Origin: Imhoffiella fuscus | Lineage (GTDB): Bacteria; Pseudomonadota; Gammaproteobacteria; Chromatiales; Chromatiaceae | Assembly: GCF_042682685.1 (NCBI RefSeq) | Contig: NZ_JBHUHX010000004.1 | Span: 124,001 to 188,000 of the forward strand | Length of the DNA: 64,000 bases | Direction: 5' to 3' | Shown here: piece by piece, positions 1-8,186 of the stretch | Layout of the letters: the number at the start of each line of letters is the position of its first letter | Position numbering within the stretch: position 1 is the stretch's first letter | The notes under the pieces: model-generated | Database searches by the model: none | Told to the model about the DNA's origin: nothing | Seen by the model: only the letters and a program-made list of their open reading frames with translations | Made by a program: the position numbers and the translations under genes

Positions 1-587
1 GGGCCGTTGAAATCGTACGCCGCGCCCGGACGGCGTTCCATCACAGCCTCTTGGAGCTGAACGTCGGGGCCGAGTCGTTCGGCGAGGCGCGCGCCGAGCC
101 AGCGGCGGACCTGGTTCACCTCTGGGGTGGGCGAGCCGTGATCGACCAGAACGATGCTCGTGCGCTCGATACCCGCCTCCTGGGCTGCCTGATCGAGATT
201 GTCGAGAAGGATATCCACCAGACGTGGTTCACCCTCTGGCAGTGGACAGAGTTCGGGTGCGATCCGCAGCCGGCAGGGGCCGAATCGGCGCTCGACTTCG
301 GCGACCGATTCGGGAATGAAGCGCGAGAGCGCGCGCGTCGGGCCGAAAAAGAGCGGGAGCAGGACGAGATCGCGCTGGTCCGCTGCAAGCAGCTGTTCGA
401 GCGCTTGTCTGAAGGTCTCGGTCGGTTGTCCGTCGAGTCGCTCGGGAGCGATTTGGTCCGAGTGGAGCAGGGAGACGGGCTGGACAGGTTCGCCGGTGCG
501 TTCTGACAGCAACGCGGCGATCCGGCGCAGATTGAGCGTCGATTCAGCGCGCTTGGATCCGTTATCGACCAGCAGGATGCGGCGCAT
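1..587 (-). CDS. CbiX/SirB-like sirohydrochlorin chelatase family protein (partial, runs off the left edge)
   Basis: The minus strand is open from an ATG at 587 to the window edge (195 codons, no stop), so the C-terminus is missing. The protein starts MRRILLVDNGSKRAES and contains a second half with VDHGSPTPEVNQVRRWL. The VDNGS/VDHGSP pattern with a following N..R..L helix is what CbiX/CbiK-type chelatases show, where the His acts in metal insertion into sirohydrochlorin (cobalamin or siroheme pathway). In the first half the usual His of the D-H-G-S motif is Asn, so only the second half looks catalytically complete. The DUF454 gene ends at 591, three bases before this start, so the two are probably one transcript. 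The metal and pathway cannot be told from the sequence. Confidence 0.75.
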   Translation of the reverse strand, partial: MRRILLVDNGSKRAESTLNLRRIAALLSERTGEPVQPVSLLHSDQIAPERLDGQPTETFRQALEQLLAADQRDLVLLPLFFGPTRALSRFIPESVAEVERRFGPCRLRIAPELCPLPEGEPRLVDILLDNLDQAAQEAGIERTSIVLVDHGSPTPEVNQVRRWLGARLAERLGPDVQLQEAVMERRPGAAYDFNG

Positions 588-590
588 CGT

Positions 591-1100
591 TCAACCTGGC
601 GGGTTGCTCGGCGAGGCGTTTGTGGCCGCTCGATTGCGTGACCAGGCGTTTGGATCGAGCGTCACTGTGGTCTGGGCTGGCGCCTTGGGCGAGCCCTCGG
701 GGCGAGTGCCGATCCAGAGCGCGACCAGTCCGAGTATGCCGCCGACCAGCAGGGCGATCGGCCAGGTTGGCCGGACGAGCACGAGCCAGATGAGCAGACT
801 TGAGCTCATTCCGATGATGGCGGCCTTCTTCCCGGTTCGGCAGATTTCTCCGCTCTCGAGGAAGCGTCGGATGGATTCGCCGAAGCGCGGATGGTCGACG
901 AGGAAACGAACGCGTTGCGGGCGGCTACGCAGCCACAACCAGGCCGCGCAGATCCAGAAGACGGTGGTCGGCATCAGCGGCACCAGGATGCCGACGAATC
1001 CCAGACCGAAGCAGAGCCATGCCAGCAGGTTGTACACCATGCGCCGTTTAGGGCTGATGTGCGCGTGTTTGGATTCGAGTGGCTGCTTATCGGCCTGCAT
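591..1100 (-). CDS. YbaN-like DUF454 inner-membrane protein
   Basis: A 169-residue protein with a short polar N-terminus, a hydrophobic stretch with the motif FGLGFVGILVPLMPTTVFW at about 32-50, and two further hydrophobic stretches at about 100-135. The L-P-x-x-P-T-T/V-F segment followed by a W/R-rich loop is typical of the DUF454 (YbaN) family of small inner-membrane proteins of unknown function. The C-terminal 30 residues are polar and Pro/Ala-rich, longer than in YbaN. It is the first gene of a minus-strand pair with the CbiX-like gene, three bases apart. The ATG at 1100 has a GGAG about ten bases upstream. No function can be assigned. Confidence 0.8.
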   Translation of the reverse strand: MQADKQPLESKHAHISPKRRMVYNLLAWLCFGLGFVGILVPLMPTTVFWICAAWLWLRSRPQRVRFLVDHPRFGESIRRFLESGEICRTGKKAAIIGMSSSLLIWLVLVRPTWPIALLVGGILGLVALWIGTRPEGSPKAPAQTTVTLDPNAWSRNRAATNASPSNPPG

Positions 1101-1344
1101 GGTGGGCTGCTCCGGGTTGGTGTCTTGCGTCCGGTCTGCGAAGCCGCTTCAATGCGTGCTCGAAATCCCGCCGCGCGGCGCGCAGGTGAAACCGGATGAA
1201 ATCGGTAAGGTTTAGGCGTGCAACTATAGCCGGTTTCGGTCCGGGTTGTCTTTCGGGCGCGCCTGCGTTGCCTGGAGTCGGAGCGGAAGCCTGAGTGCAG
1301 GGTTCGCTGATGAAGCAGGACCTCAGTGAATGGTGCCGCCAGAA

Positions 1345-1364
1345 GGCACGGCGAGCGCCGTGCC
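1345..1364 (-). terminator. GC-rich hairpin after the 1383-1823 gene
   Basis: A perfect 8-bp stem (GGCACGGC / GCCGTGCC) closes a GAGC loop. It lies 19 bases past the stop of the minus-strand gene ending at 1383. Read on the minus strand it is followed only by a short TTCT, so termination is plausible but the U-tract is weak. Confidence 0.5.
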
Positions 1365-1382
1365 TGATCGTCAAGACGCGGA

Positions 1383-1823
1383 TCAGGATCCGGGTCGAGT
1401 ACGCGACGGAACCTGGACCCCGTGATCCGCCAACCACTGGGTGTCGAGCTGCCAGTCCACGCTCTTCACTTGGGGTTGAGCCAGCATCAGCCCCATGGCC
1501 CGCTTTTGGTGATTGATGAGATCCTGCTGGGCGGCGACCATCTTGGGGTCGTCCTGCGCCAGGCCCGCGAGATTCGGATGGATGATTTCGAGGAAGCGCA
1601 TTGCAGGGATGTCATAGGAGCGCGGTGTCGAGATGGTGGCCACGCCGTCCTTCAGCGAGCGTACTCGGAACTGGTAGGGATAAGAGGCGAGCGTGGCGTC
1701 CGATGTCAAGATTTTGTCGAGATCCCACGTGTGCGGCTGCCAGGAGGATTTGATCCAGAACACCAAAGCCACCATGATGAGGAGGCCGAGTGCGATACTG
1801 TAATTTCGTGTAAAACGATCCAT
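1383..1823 (-). CDS. membrane-anchored hypothetical protein
   Basis: A 146-residue protein that I do not recognise. After a short basic N-terminus there is one hydrophobic segment (about residues 9-25, YSIALGLLIMVALVFWI), then a soluble part of about 115 residues, so it probably sits in the inner membrane with the soluble part in the periplasm, or is exported. The soluble part has no cysteine, metal motif or repeats that I can see. It stands alone: upstream is the divergent cyclase-PilZ gene (start 1984), downstream a hairpin. The ATG at 1823 has only a weak purine-rich stretch before it. Function unknown. Confidence 0.65.
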   Translation of the reverse strand: MDRFTRNYSIALGLLIMVALVFWIKSSWQPHTWDLDKILTSDATLASYPYQFRVRSLKDGVATISTPRSYDIPAMRFLEIIHPNLAGLAQDDPKMVAAQQDLINHQKRAMGLMLAQPQVKSVDWQLDTQWLADHGVQVPSRTRPGS

Positions 1824-1983
1824 GCGTTTTTCTCGATAGGTGGAGGGTTTTCGAAAGGGTTGCGCCGCTAGGATGGCTTGCGATAGCCGAATGTGGTGCG
1901 CGTTCTTTGTAGAATGGCGCTATTGACGGGTTAAGACCCATGAAGATTGTCAATTTCTGGTCCGACGGAGTGAGTTCGCGGCT

Positions 1984-3066
1984 ATGCAGTACAAAGACAG
2001 ACAGTTGCTACTTGCCGGTTTGTCCGGCGCCCTGGAGGGGGTGAATGGGGTAGCGGCTCCTGCCCAGCTTGAAGAGGTCGCACGCGAGCGTCTCGCGGCG
2101 AAGCTCGTCGATTTTCTGCAGGTATCCAAGACCATCGTCGGGACTCAAGCCACTATCCTGATCGCGGATCTGCGTGGTTTTACCGCCATGATGGAATCGC
2201 TGCCGACGGTCCAGATGGTGGAGCTTCTGAATCGCTTTTTCGCCGCAATGTCGCAGGTTGTGGAGCGCAATGGCGGTATCGTCGATAAGTTCATGGGCGA
2301 CTCGGTCATGGCGCTCTTCGGTGCCCCGGTGCGGCGTAGCGACGATCTGTTGCGGGCCTTGACCTGTGCGGTCGAGATGCAGCAAGCCATGGCGGATCTG
2401 AACCGCCAAAGCGAGGCGCGGGGCGAGCCTCGGATCTACGCTGGAATTGCGGTCAGTACGGGTGACGTCATGGCCGGCAGCTTCGGTTCCGACGTCTATC
2501 GCGAGTACACGGTGATCGGCGATCCAGTCAATCTGGCGGCCCGGATCGAGTCCTATACGCTGCGCGGACAGGTCCTGTTGAGCGAGGCGGTCTATCGTGG
2601 CGCGGTCGAACAGATCAAAATCGGTGCCGTCAACGAGGTGATGGTCAAGGGCAAGTCGAATCCGATCAAGCTTTACGAACTGAAGGCGGTCACCCATCCT
2701 CGAACGCTCGCGGTACCCTCCATCGAGGTGCGTAAATCGCCGCGTATCCTGGTCGACTTTCCGGTCGTCTTCCGCCGTATCGAGGACAAGCGCATCCTCT
2801 CGGAGCGCTTCGTCGGCAAGGTCAATGACCTCGGCTACTTCGGGATGAGCGCCGATCTGCCATTGATCCTGCCGACCTACTCGGAGGTCGTCATGTCCTT
2901 GTCGCCGGACTTTGGCGGCGAGAATCCGGTCGAGGTCTATGCGCGGGTCCTGCGCTCCAGGCGCGACCGGGGCAGCTATCGCACCAATCTACAGTTCACG
3001 ACCATCGACACCCCAGGGCACCGTAAGGTGAAGCAGTACGTCGATCACATGCTCTGGGGGAAGTGA
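1984..3066 (+). CDS. class III nucleotide cyclase fused to a C-terminal PilZ domain
   Basis: A 360-residue soluble protein. Residues about 55-232 form a class III adenylate/guanylate cyclase domain. The two metal-binding Asp are D62 (in IADLRGF) and D106 (in DKFMGDSVMALF), with K102 near the adenine-specifying position, and the VIGDPVNLAARIE block supplies the transition-state Asn and Arg, so the domain should be active. Residues about 248-355 look like a PilZ (c-di-GMP receptor) domain, with RKSPR at 250-254. The second PilZ motif reads NDLGYFG instead of D/N-x-S-x-x-G, so the Ser is replaced by Gly and c-di-GMP binding may be weakened. The combination suggests cAMP synthesis under c-di-GMP control; that is inference. 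It ends 14 bases from the convergent YheT-like gene. Confidence 0.88.
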   Translation: MQYKDRQLLLAGLSGALEGVNGVAAPAQLEEVARERLAAKLVDFLQVSKTIVGTQATILIADLRGFTAMMESLPTVQMVELLNRFFAAMSQVVERNGGIVDKFMGDSVMALFGAPVRRSDDLLRALTCAVEMQQAMADLNRQSEARGEPRIYAGIAVSTGDVMAGSFGSDVYREYTVIGDPVNLAARIESYTLRGQVLLSEAVYRGAVEQIKIGAVNEVMVKGKSNPIKLYELKAVTHPRTLAVPSIEVRKSPRILVDFPVVFRRIEDKRILSERFVGKVNDLGYFGMSADLPLILPTYSEVVMSLSPDFGGENPVEVYARVLRSRRDRGSYRTNLQFTTIDTPGHRKVKQYVDHMLWGK

Positions 3067-3080
3067 GACCGCCTCTTGGG

Positions 3081-4082
3081 TCAGGTGTCGCGGCGACGGA
3101 TCTCGGCGAGGAATTCGGGAATACGCTGCTCCAGCCAATAGACGGGTTGTCTGGGTGAGCGTCCGGCGACGAAACCGACATGTCCCCCATGCTCGGCGAG
3201 TTCGAGCGTCACTCCCGGACCGAGTTCGTGTTCCCAGGGCAGGGTGGTGGGAAACATGAAGGGGTCGTCCTTGGCCTGGATGATGAGGGTGGGTGTGGCG
3301 ATGGTCTGCAGGAAGGGCCGACAGCTCGCTCGATTGTAGTAATCGAAGACGCCATCGAATCCGTTCAATGGGGCCGTAATAAGCTCGTCGAACTGATTGA
3401 AGTCCTGGATTTCATCCAGATTGACCGAGAGCGGCATGGGGCGTTTGGCGAACTTGCGTCGCAGATTGTGCCTCAGCTTGTCCAGCAGGTAGCGCCGGTA
3501 AATGCGCGAGGCCCCCATGTCGAGACGGAGCATGGCGTCGCGCAGAACGAACGGAACCGAGACGGCGATCCCTGCTCTAACGAGCGGCGTGGCCCGCTCG
3601 CCCAGATATTTGAGTAGCAGATTCGCTCCGAGCGAGAAGCCGATCGCCGCCAGCGGCATCCCCTCCGGATCCTGTTCGAGTTCCGCCAGAACCTCGGCTA
3701 GATCCTCGCTCGCCCCAGAATGGTAGGCGTGGTCCAGACGGTTGGGCTCGTCCGAGCATCCGCGTAGATGCATGAAGATCGGCTGGTAACCGGCCGATTC
3801 GAGTGCTTGCAGCAGCGTGCCGGCGTAATGGGATTCGAGATTGCCTTCAAGCCCGTGGATCACCAGGACGCGCGGTCCGAGCGGACGTCCGACGGCCAGG
3901 TCGATGAAGTCCCCGTCGGCGAGTTCGACGCGGCGTGGGGTCAAGGGCAGCTTGGGCCGAGGTCGGGTCAGGCTCGGCCAGAGCGTCTGAAGGTGAGGGC
4001 CGGGTAGCCACCAGGCTGGCTGGAAACCGCTCTTGATGATACGTCCGTGGTTAGGGGAGAGGTGTGCGTCGGCGCTGTTCAC
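3081..4082 (-). CDS. YheT-family alpha/beta hydrolase
   Basis: An alpha/beta-hydrolase of the YheT/ABHD1-3 family. It shows the family's N-terminal GPHLQTLWP motif, the oxyanion segment VIHGLEG, the nucleophile elbow GFSLGAN, a later acidic residue in AKDDPF and the catalytic His in EHGGHVGF. The block FMHLRGCSDEPNR is also characteristic. These enzymes are putative esterases or lipases whose bacterial substrates are not settled. The frame opens with a TTG at 4124 and the next plausible start is GTG at 4082; neither has a good ribosome binding site, so the start is uncertain by 14 residues. It is a single gene convergent with the cyclase-PilZ gene. Confidence 0.85.
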   Translation of the reverse strand: MNSADAHLSPNHGRIIKSGFQPAWWLPGPHLQTLWPSLTRPRPKLPLTPRRVELADGDFIDLAVGRPLGPRVLVIHGLEGNLESHYAGTLLQALESAGYQPIFMHLRGCSDEPNRLDHAYHSGASEDLAEVLAELEQDPEGMPLAAIGFSLGANLLLKYLGERATPLVRAGIAVSVPFVLRDAMLRLDMGASRIYRRYLLDKLRHNLRRKFAKRPMPLSVNLDEIQDFNQFDELITAPLNGFDGVFDYYNRASCRPFLQTIATPTLIIQAKDDPFMFPTTLPWEHELGPGVTLELAEHGGHVGFVAGRSPRQPVYWLEQRIPEFLAEIRRRDT

Positions 4083-4222
4083 TAGGATGGTGTCGAAAAT
4101 TCTGGGTGCCCCAGTTTCGCACAAAGGGGACGGGGTTCGCTGCTCAGGCTACATCGATGGGGCGAAAGCGTGCCTGGTCTCTTCACAGGTCGGTCGTGGT
4201 GGTCGTGCGTTTCGCCGACGCG

Positions 4223-4252
4223 TTGAGGGCGATAGCACTTGTCCCCTATACT
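4223..4252 (+). promoter_or_regulatory. sigma70-like promoter for the TolC-family gene
   Basis: TTGAGG at 4223-4228 and TATACT at 4247-4252 are separated by 18 bases, close to the sigma70 consensus, and lie about 53 bases before the ATG at 4305. Confidence 0.5.
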
Positions 4253-4304
4253 GATTACTTATATGAATATGCGGTTTTTCCGCTTGGATCAGGAACCAAC
4301 AGTG

Positions 4305-5648
4305 ATGCGGAAACTCTTTCCGGCCCTGCTCACCCTATGCCTCTGCGGTGTCGCCAATGCAGAGGATCTCCTCCAAATCTACGACATGGCTGTGGTGAGC
4401 GATCCCAAGCTGCGCGAGGCGGAGCAAACCCTGTTCGCGACCCGAGAGGCGAAGCCTCAGGCGCGCGCATTGTTGCTGCCGTCCTTCAGTGTGTCGGGCG
4501 ACACCAGGTATCAAAACGTGGACAGCTCTGGCCGTTCCACCAACGGGCTCTCCTATGATCGCCAGGACAATTATTCCTCTCAGGGGCTGCAGGCGGTAGT
4601 CAAGCAGTCCGTCTACAGCCGGGCCAACTGGCTCAGTCTCAAGCAGTCGGACAATGTCATCGCTCAGGCCGAAGCCCAGTTTCGAAATAATCAGATCGAT
4701 CTCATGGTGAGAACCACCGAGGCCTATTTCGACGTCCTGCGAGCCGCTGATGCCGTTACCGTCCAGGAGGCGTATCTGCGCGCCAACGAGCGTCAGCTGG
4801 AACAGTCCAGGCAGCGCTTCGAAGTGGGGTTGGTCGCCATCACGGACGTCAACGAGAGTCAAGCCGCCTACGATAGCGCGCGTGCCGAACTGATCACTGC
4901 CAAGAACGTCCTGAACAATGCCTGGGAGGCATTGCGCACCATCGTGGGGCCGGCGAGCGTCCCGCTTGCGCGATTGGGCGACACACTTCCGCTGGCGCCG
5001 CCGAAGCCCAATTCGCTCGACGCCTGGGCGAACACGGCGATTCGGAGCAACTACGGCATCATCGCCGCGAGCGAGGCGGCGAATTCGGCCAAGCGTGAGA
5101 TCGATATCCAGCGCGCTGGCCATTATCCGACGGTCGATCTTCAGGCGGGCTATGACCTGACGCGCTCCGACGCCGAATACAATTCGGATACCGACACCGC
5201 GTTCGTCGGCCTTTCGGTCAACGTGCCTATCTTCCAGGGTGGTGCCGTGACCTCGCGTACCCGCCAGGCCGGTTATCAGTTCCGGGCCGCACAGGATCGT
5301 CTCGATCAGACTCGGCGTTCCGTCAATCAACAGGTTCGCGATGCCTTTCGCGGCGTTCTTTCCAACATCGAGGACGTGAAGGCCCGACAGGCGGCGATCG
5401 TTTCGGCGCGCTCGGCCCTCGAATCGACCCAGGCAGGACTGGAGGTCGGTACGCGCACCCAGGTCGACGTGCTCAATGCGCAGCGCAATCTGTTCCAGGC
5501 CGAATACGACTACCTGAGCGCCCGCTACAACTATATTATCAACGGGGTCAAACTCCATCAGGCGACCAGCACCCTGACGCGCGATGTGCTGGCCAAGGGC
5601 AACGCCTGGTTGAATCCTTCGGACCTCATTACGCCTCCCGTCAACTGA
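4305..5648 (+). CDS. tolC: TolC-family outer-membrane efflux channel
   Basis: A 447-residue outer-membrane factor for type I secretion or tripartite efflux. It has a signal peptide (MRKLFPALLTLCLCGVANA, cut before EDLLQ), the first OEP repeat beginning LLQIYDMAVVSDPKLREAEQ, and a second half with the matching pattern GLEVGTRTQVDVLNAQRNLFQAEYD, as in E. coli TolC. The frame opens earlier at 4239, but the signal peptide and AGGAAC at 4291-4296 favour ATG 4305 (GTG 4302 is an alternative). aroC starts two bases after the stop, so the two are probably cotranscribed. No fusion-protein or ABC partner is adjacent, so the substrate cannot be told. Confidence 0.9.
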   Translation: MRKLFPALLTLCLCGVANAEDLLQIYDMAVVSDPKLREAEQTLFATREAKPQARALLLPSFSVSGDTRYQNVDSSGRSTNGLSYDRQDNYSSQGLQAVVKQSVYSRANWLSLKQSDNVIAQAEAQFRNNQIDLMVRTTEAYFDVLRAADAVTVQEAYLRANERQLEQSRQRFEVGLVAITDVNESQAAYDSARAELITAKNVLNNAWEALRTIVGPASVPLARLGDTLPLAPPKPNSLDAWANTAIRSNYGIIAASEAANSAKREIDIQRAGHYPTVDLQAGYDLTRSDAEYNSDTDTAFVGLSVNVPIFQGGAVTSRTRQAGYQFRAAQDRLDQTRRSVNQQVRDAFRGVLSNIEDVKARQAAIVSARSALESTQAGLEVGTRTQVDVLNAQRNLFQAEYDYLSARYNYIINGVKLHQATSTLTRDVLAKGNAWLNPSDLITPPVN

Positions 5649-5650
5649 TC

Positions 5651-6757
5651 ATGTCTGGAAGCAGTTTTGGAAAGCTCTTCGTCGTCACCGGATTTGGTGA
5701 GAGCCATGGTCCGGCGATCGGTGGGGTGGTGGATGGCTGCCCCCCGGGGCTGGAGCTCTCGGCGGCGGATCTACAGGTCGATCTCGACCGACGCAAGCCG
5801 GGCCAGTCACGCCATACGACGCAACGCAGGGAGTCGGACACCGTCGAAATCCTGTCAGGGATCTTCGAGGGACGAACCACGGGCACGCCGATCGGGCTGC
5901 TGATTCGCAATGAGGATCAGCGTTCGAAGGATTACTCCGAGATCGCCGACCGCTATCGACCGGGGCATGCCGACTACACCTACGAACAGAAGTTCGGCGT
6001 GCGCGACTATCGTGGTGGCGGGCGTTCGTCGGCGCGCGAGACGGCAGTGCGCGTCGCGGCCGGGGCCATCGCCAAGAAATATCTGGCCGAGCGCTGCGGT
6101 ATCCGGATACGCGGTCATCTGTCGCAGCTGGGCGCGATCCGTCCGGTCGGTTTCGATTGGGATCAGGTCGAACGGAACCCCTTCTTCTGGCCCTGCGCCG
6201 AGTCCGTTCCCCAGCTCGAATCCTACATGGACGATCTGCGTCGCGAGGGCAACTCGGTCGGTGCGGCGGTGACCGTCGTCGCGAGCGGTGTTCCGACCGG
6301 TCTTGGCGAGCCTATCTTCGATCGGCTGGATGCCGACATCGCACATGCCATGATGAGCATCAATGCCGTCAAGGGTGTCGAGATCGGCGACGGTTTCGCC
6401 TGCGTTGCGCAGAAAGGGACCGAGCATCGCGATGAGATGACGCCGGACGGCTTCCTCTCCAATCATGCAGGCGGCATCCTGGGTGGTATCTCCTCGGGGC
6501 AGGATGTCGTCGTGCGGATCGCGCTCAAGCCGACGTCGAGCATGCGTCTTCCGGGGCGCAGCATCGATCGCTCCGGGTCTTCGGTCGAGGTGGTCACCAC
6601 CGGGCGTCACGATCCCTGTGTCGGCATTCGCGCTACGCCGATCGCCGAGGCCATGCTGGCACTGGTGCTCATGGATCATCTGTTGCGCCAACGCGGCCAG
6701 AATGCCGACGCGATTGCGCCGATCCAGTCGATTCCGCCCCGCGCGTCGTCCAGCTGA
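5651..6757 (+). CDS. aroC: chorismate synthase
   Basis: Converts 5-enolpyruvylshikimate-3-phosphate to chorismate using reduced FMN, the last step of the shikimate pathway. The 368 residues carry the family signatures GFGESHGPAIGGVVDGCPPG near the N-terminus, RRKPGQSRHTTQRRESD, DYRGGGRSSARETAVRVAAG and RVGAT-like C-terminal blocks (GIRATPIAEAML). Length and order are normal for the bacterial monofunctional enzyme. It starts two bases after the TolC-family stop codon, an arrangement that implies shared transcription rather than a shared function. The following MFS gene begins 109 bases later. Confidence 0.97.
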   Translation: MSGSSFGKLFVVTGFGESHGPAIGGVVDGCPPGLELSAADLQVDLDRRKPGQSRHTTQRRESDTVEILSGIFEGRTTGTPIGLLIRNEDQRSKDYSEIADRYRPGHADYTYEQKFGVRDYRGGGRSSARETAVRVAAGAIAKKYLAERCGIRIRGHLSQLGAIRPVGFDWDQVERNPFFWPCAESVPQLESYMDDLRREGNSVGAAVTVVASGVPTGLGEPIFDRLDADIAHAMMSINAVKGVEIGDGFACVAQKGTEHRDEMTPDGFLSNHAGGILGGISSGQDVVVRIALKPTSSMRLPGRSIDRSGSSVEVVTTGRHDPCVGIRATPIAEAMLALVLMDHLLRQRGQNADAIAPIQSIPPRASSS

Positions 6758-6866
6758 CGTCGCGTTTGGGTCCGCCTTCGTCGCTCTGATGCGGTGAAGG
6801 CGGATCGCCTCCTTCTCCACTCCCCGACAAGGACCTCGTCCAGGTCCGTGACGAGCCCCTCATCCC

Positions 6867-8012
6867 ATGCCCTACTGGCGTTTGTCCGGCTACTATTTCT
6901 TCTATTTCGCCTCGCTTGGCGCACTCGTGCCCTTTTGGGGGCTCTATCTTCAGGCCGACGGATTCGATGCGCTGGCGATCGGTCAGTTGATGGCCATCCT
7001 CTCGGCCACCAAGATCGTTGCCCCCATGCTCTGGGGGCACGTCGCCGACCGGACGGGGCGGCGGATTCGGTTGGTTCAGGTCGGGTCTTTGCTGTCGCTG
7101 CTGGGCTTTCTCTGTGTCTTCGTCGCCGAGGGCTTCTGGGGCATGGCCTTGGCCCTGCTGCTCTTCAGTTTCTTCTGGAATGCCTCGCTGCCGCAGATGG
7201 AGGCCATTACCTTCAATCATCTGCGTGCGCGTCCGACAGGTTATGCGCTGGTCCGTGTCTGGGGCTCCGTCGGGTTTGTCCTCGTGGTGGTCGCGCTTGG
7301 GGCCTTCGTCGAGCATGGCTCGCTGGAAATCGTGCCCATTTGGGTGCTCTTCTTGGTGCTGGGGATCTTTGCGATCACCCTGGTGATCCCCGACAACGCT
7401 TCGACGGCGGGGGATCGCACCTCGCCGTCGCTGCGGGATCTGCTGCGTCGGCCGGAGGTTCTGGCCTTTTTTGCGGCCTGCTTCCTGATGCAGTTCAGTC
7501 ACGGCATCTATTACGCCTTCTATTCCATTCATCTCGAATCGGCCGGCTATTCCAGCACGGCGGTCGGTCAGCTCTGGGCGCTTGGCGTCGTTGCCGAGGT
7601 GATCATCTTCCTGGTGATGCACCGTCTGCTCGAACGTTTCGGCGCGCGACGGGTGGTGCTCTGGAGCCTGGGGCTGGCCGTGGTGCGCTGGTTGGCGATC
7701 GGGGCCTTCGTCGACATTCTCCTCGTCCAGATCGGTGCGCAGCTTCTGCATGCGGCGACGTTCGGGACCTTTCATGCTGCGGCTATCCATCTGGTTCATC
7801 ATCTCTTTCCGGGGCGAACCCAGGGGCGGGGGCAGGCGCTTTACAACAGTCTCAGCTTCGGTGCCGGCGGGGCGGCGGGAAGTCTGATCGGCGGAGTCCT
7901 CTGGGCCGGATCGGGGCCGCTCGTCACCTTTGGGGTTGGTGCGCTGATGTCGGCTCTGGGGTTTTACATCCTGTGGCGCTGGACCCGGGAGTCGTTCGGG
8001 CAGGACGCATGA
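6867..8012 (+). CDS. MFS transporter, HcaT-like (3-phenylpropionate permease type)
   Basis: A 381-residue polytopic protein with about 12 hydrophobic segments and the MFS loop 2-3 motif GHVADRTGRRIRLVQ. The start MPYWRLSGYYFFYFASLGALVPFWGLYL and the repeated block LLERFGARRVVLWS match the HcaT/MFS_1-like subfamily, often annotated as phenylpropionate transporters. The actual substrate in this organism is unknown. The stop codon lies inside a 7-bp hairpin that probably ends the transcript. No catabolic genes are near, so context gives no clue about substrate. Confidence 0.85.
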   Translation: MPYWRLSGYYFFYFASLGALVPFWGLYLQADGFDALAIGQLMAILSATKIVAPMLWGHVADRTGRRIRLVQVGSLLSLLGFLCVFVAEGFWGMALALLLFSFFWNASLPQMEAITFNHLRARPTGYALVRVWGSVGFVLVVVALGAFVEHGSLEIVPIWVLFLVLGIFAITLVIPDNASTAGDRTSPSLRDLLRRPEVLAFFAACFLMQFSHGIYYAFYSIHLESAGYSSTAVGQLWALGVVAEVIIFLVMHRLLERFGARRVVLWSLGLAVVRWLAIGAFVDILLVQIGAQLLHAATFGTFHAAAIHLVHHLFPGRTQGRGQALYNSLSFGAGGAAGSLIGGVLWAGSGPLVTFGVGALMSALGFYILWRWTRESFGQDA

Positions 8013-8019
8013 GCGTCCT
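8002..8019 (+). terminator. hairpin overlapping the MFS stop codon
   Basis: A perfect 7-bp stem (AGGACGC / GCGTCCT) with an ATGA loop that contains the TGA stop of the MFS gene, followed by TTC. A short, plausible transcription terminator without a strong U-tract. Confidence 0.45.
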
Positions 8020-8186
8020 TTCAGGCGTCTTGGATCGATCGGTGAAAAGGAATGACGCGCCGCTTCAGCATGTTATGATCGACAGAACTCACGCCCGGCG
8101 CATCGTCCGATGTGGCTGTCCGGCTACTGGCTGCGTTCAGGCACTCCCTATTTCGTAACGTCCATATCGACAGGCGCACCGCTGCC

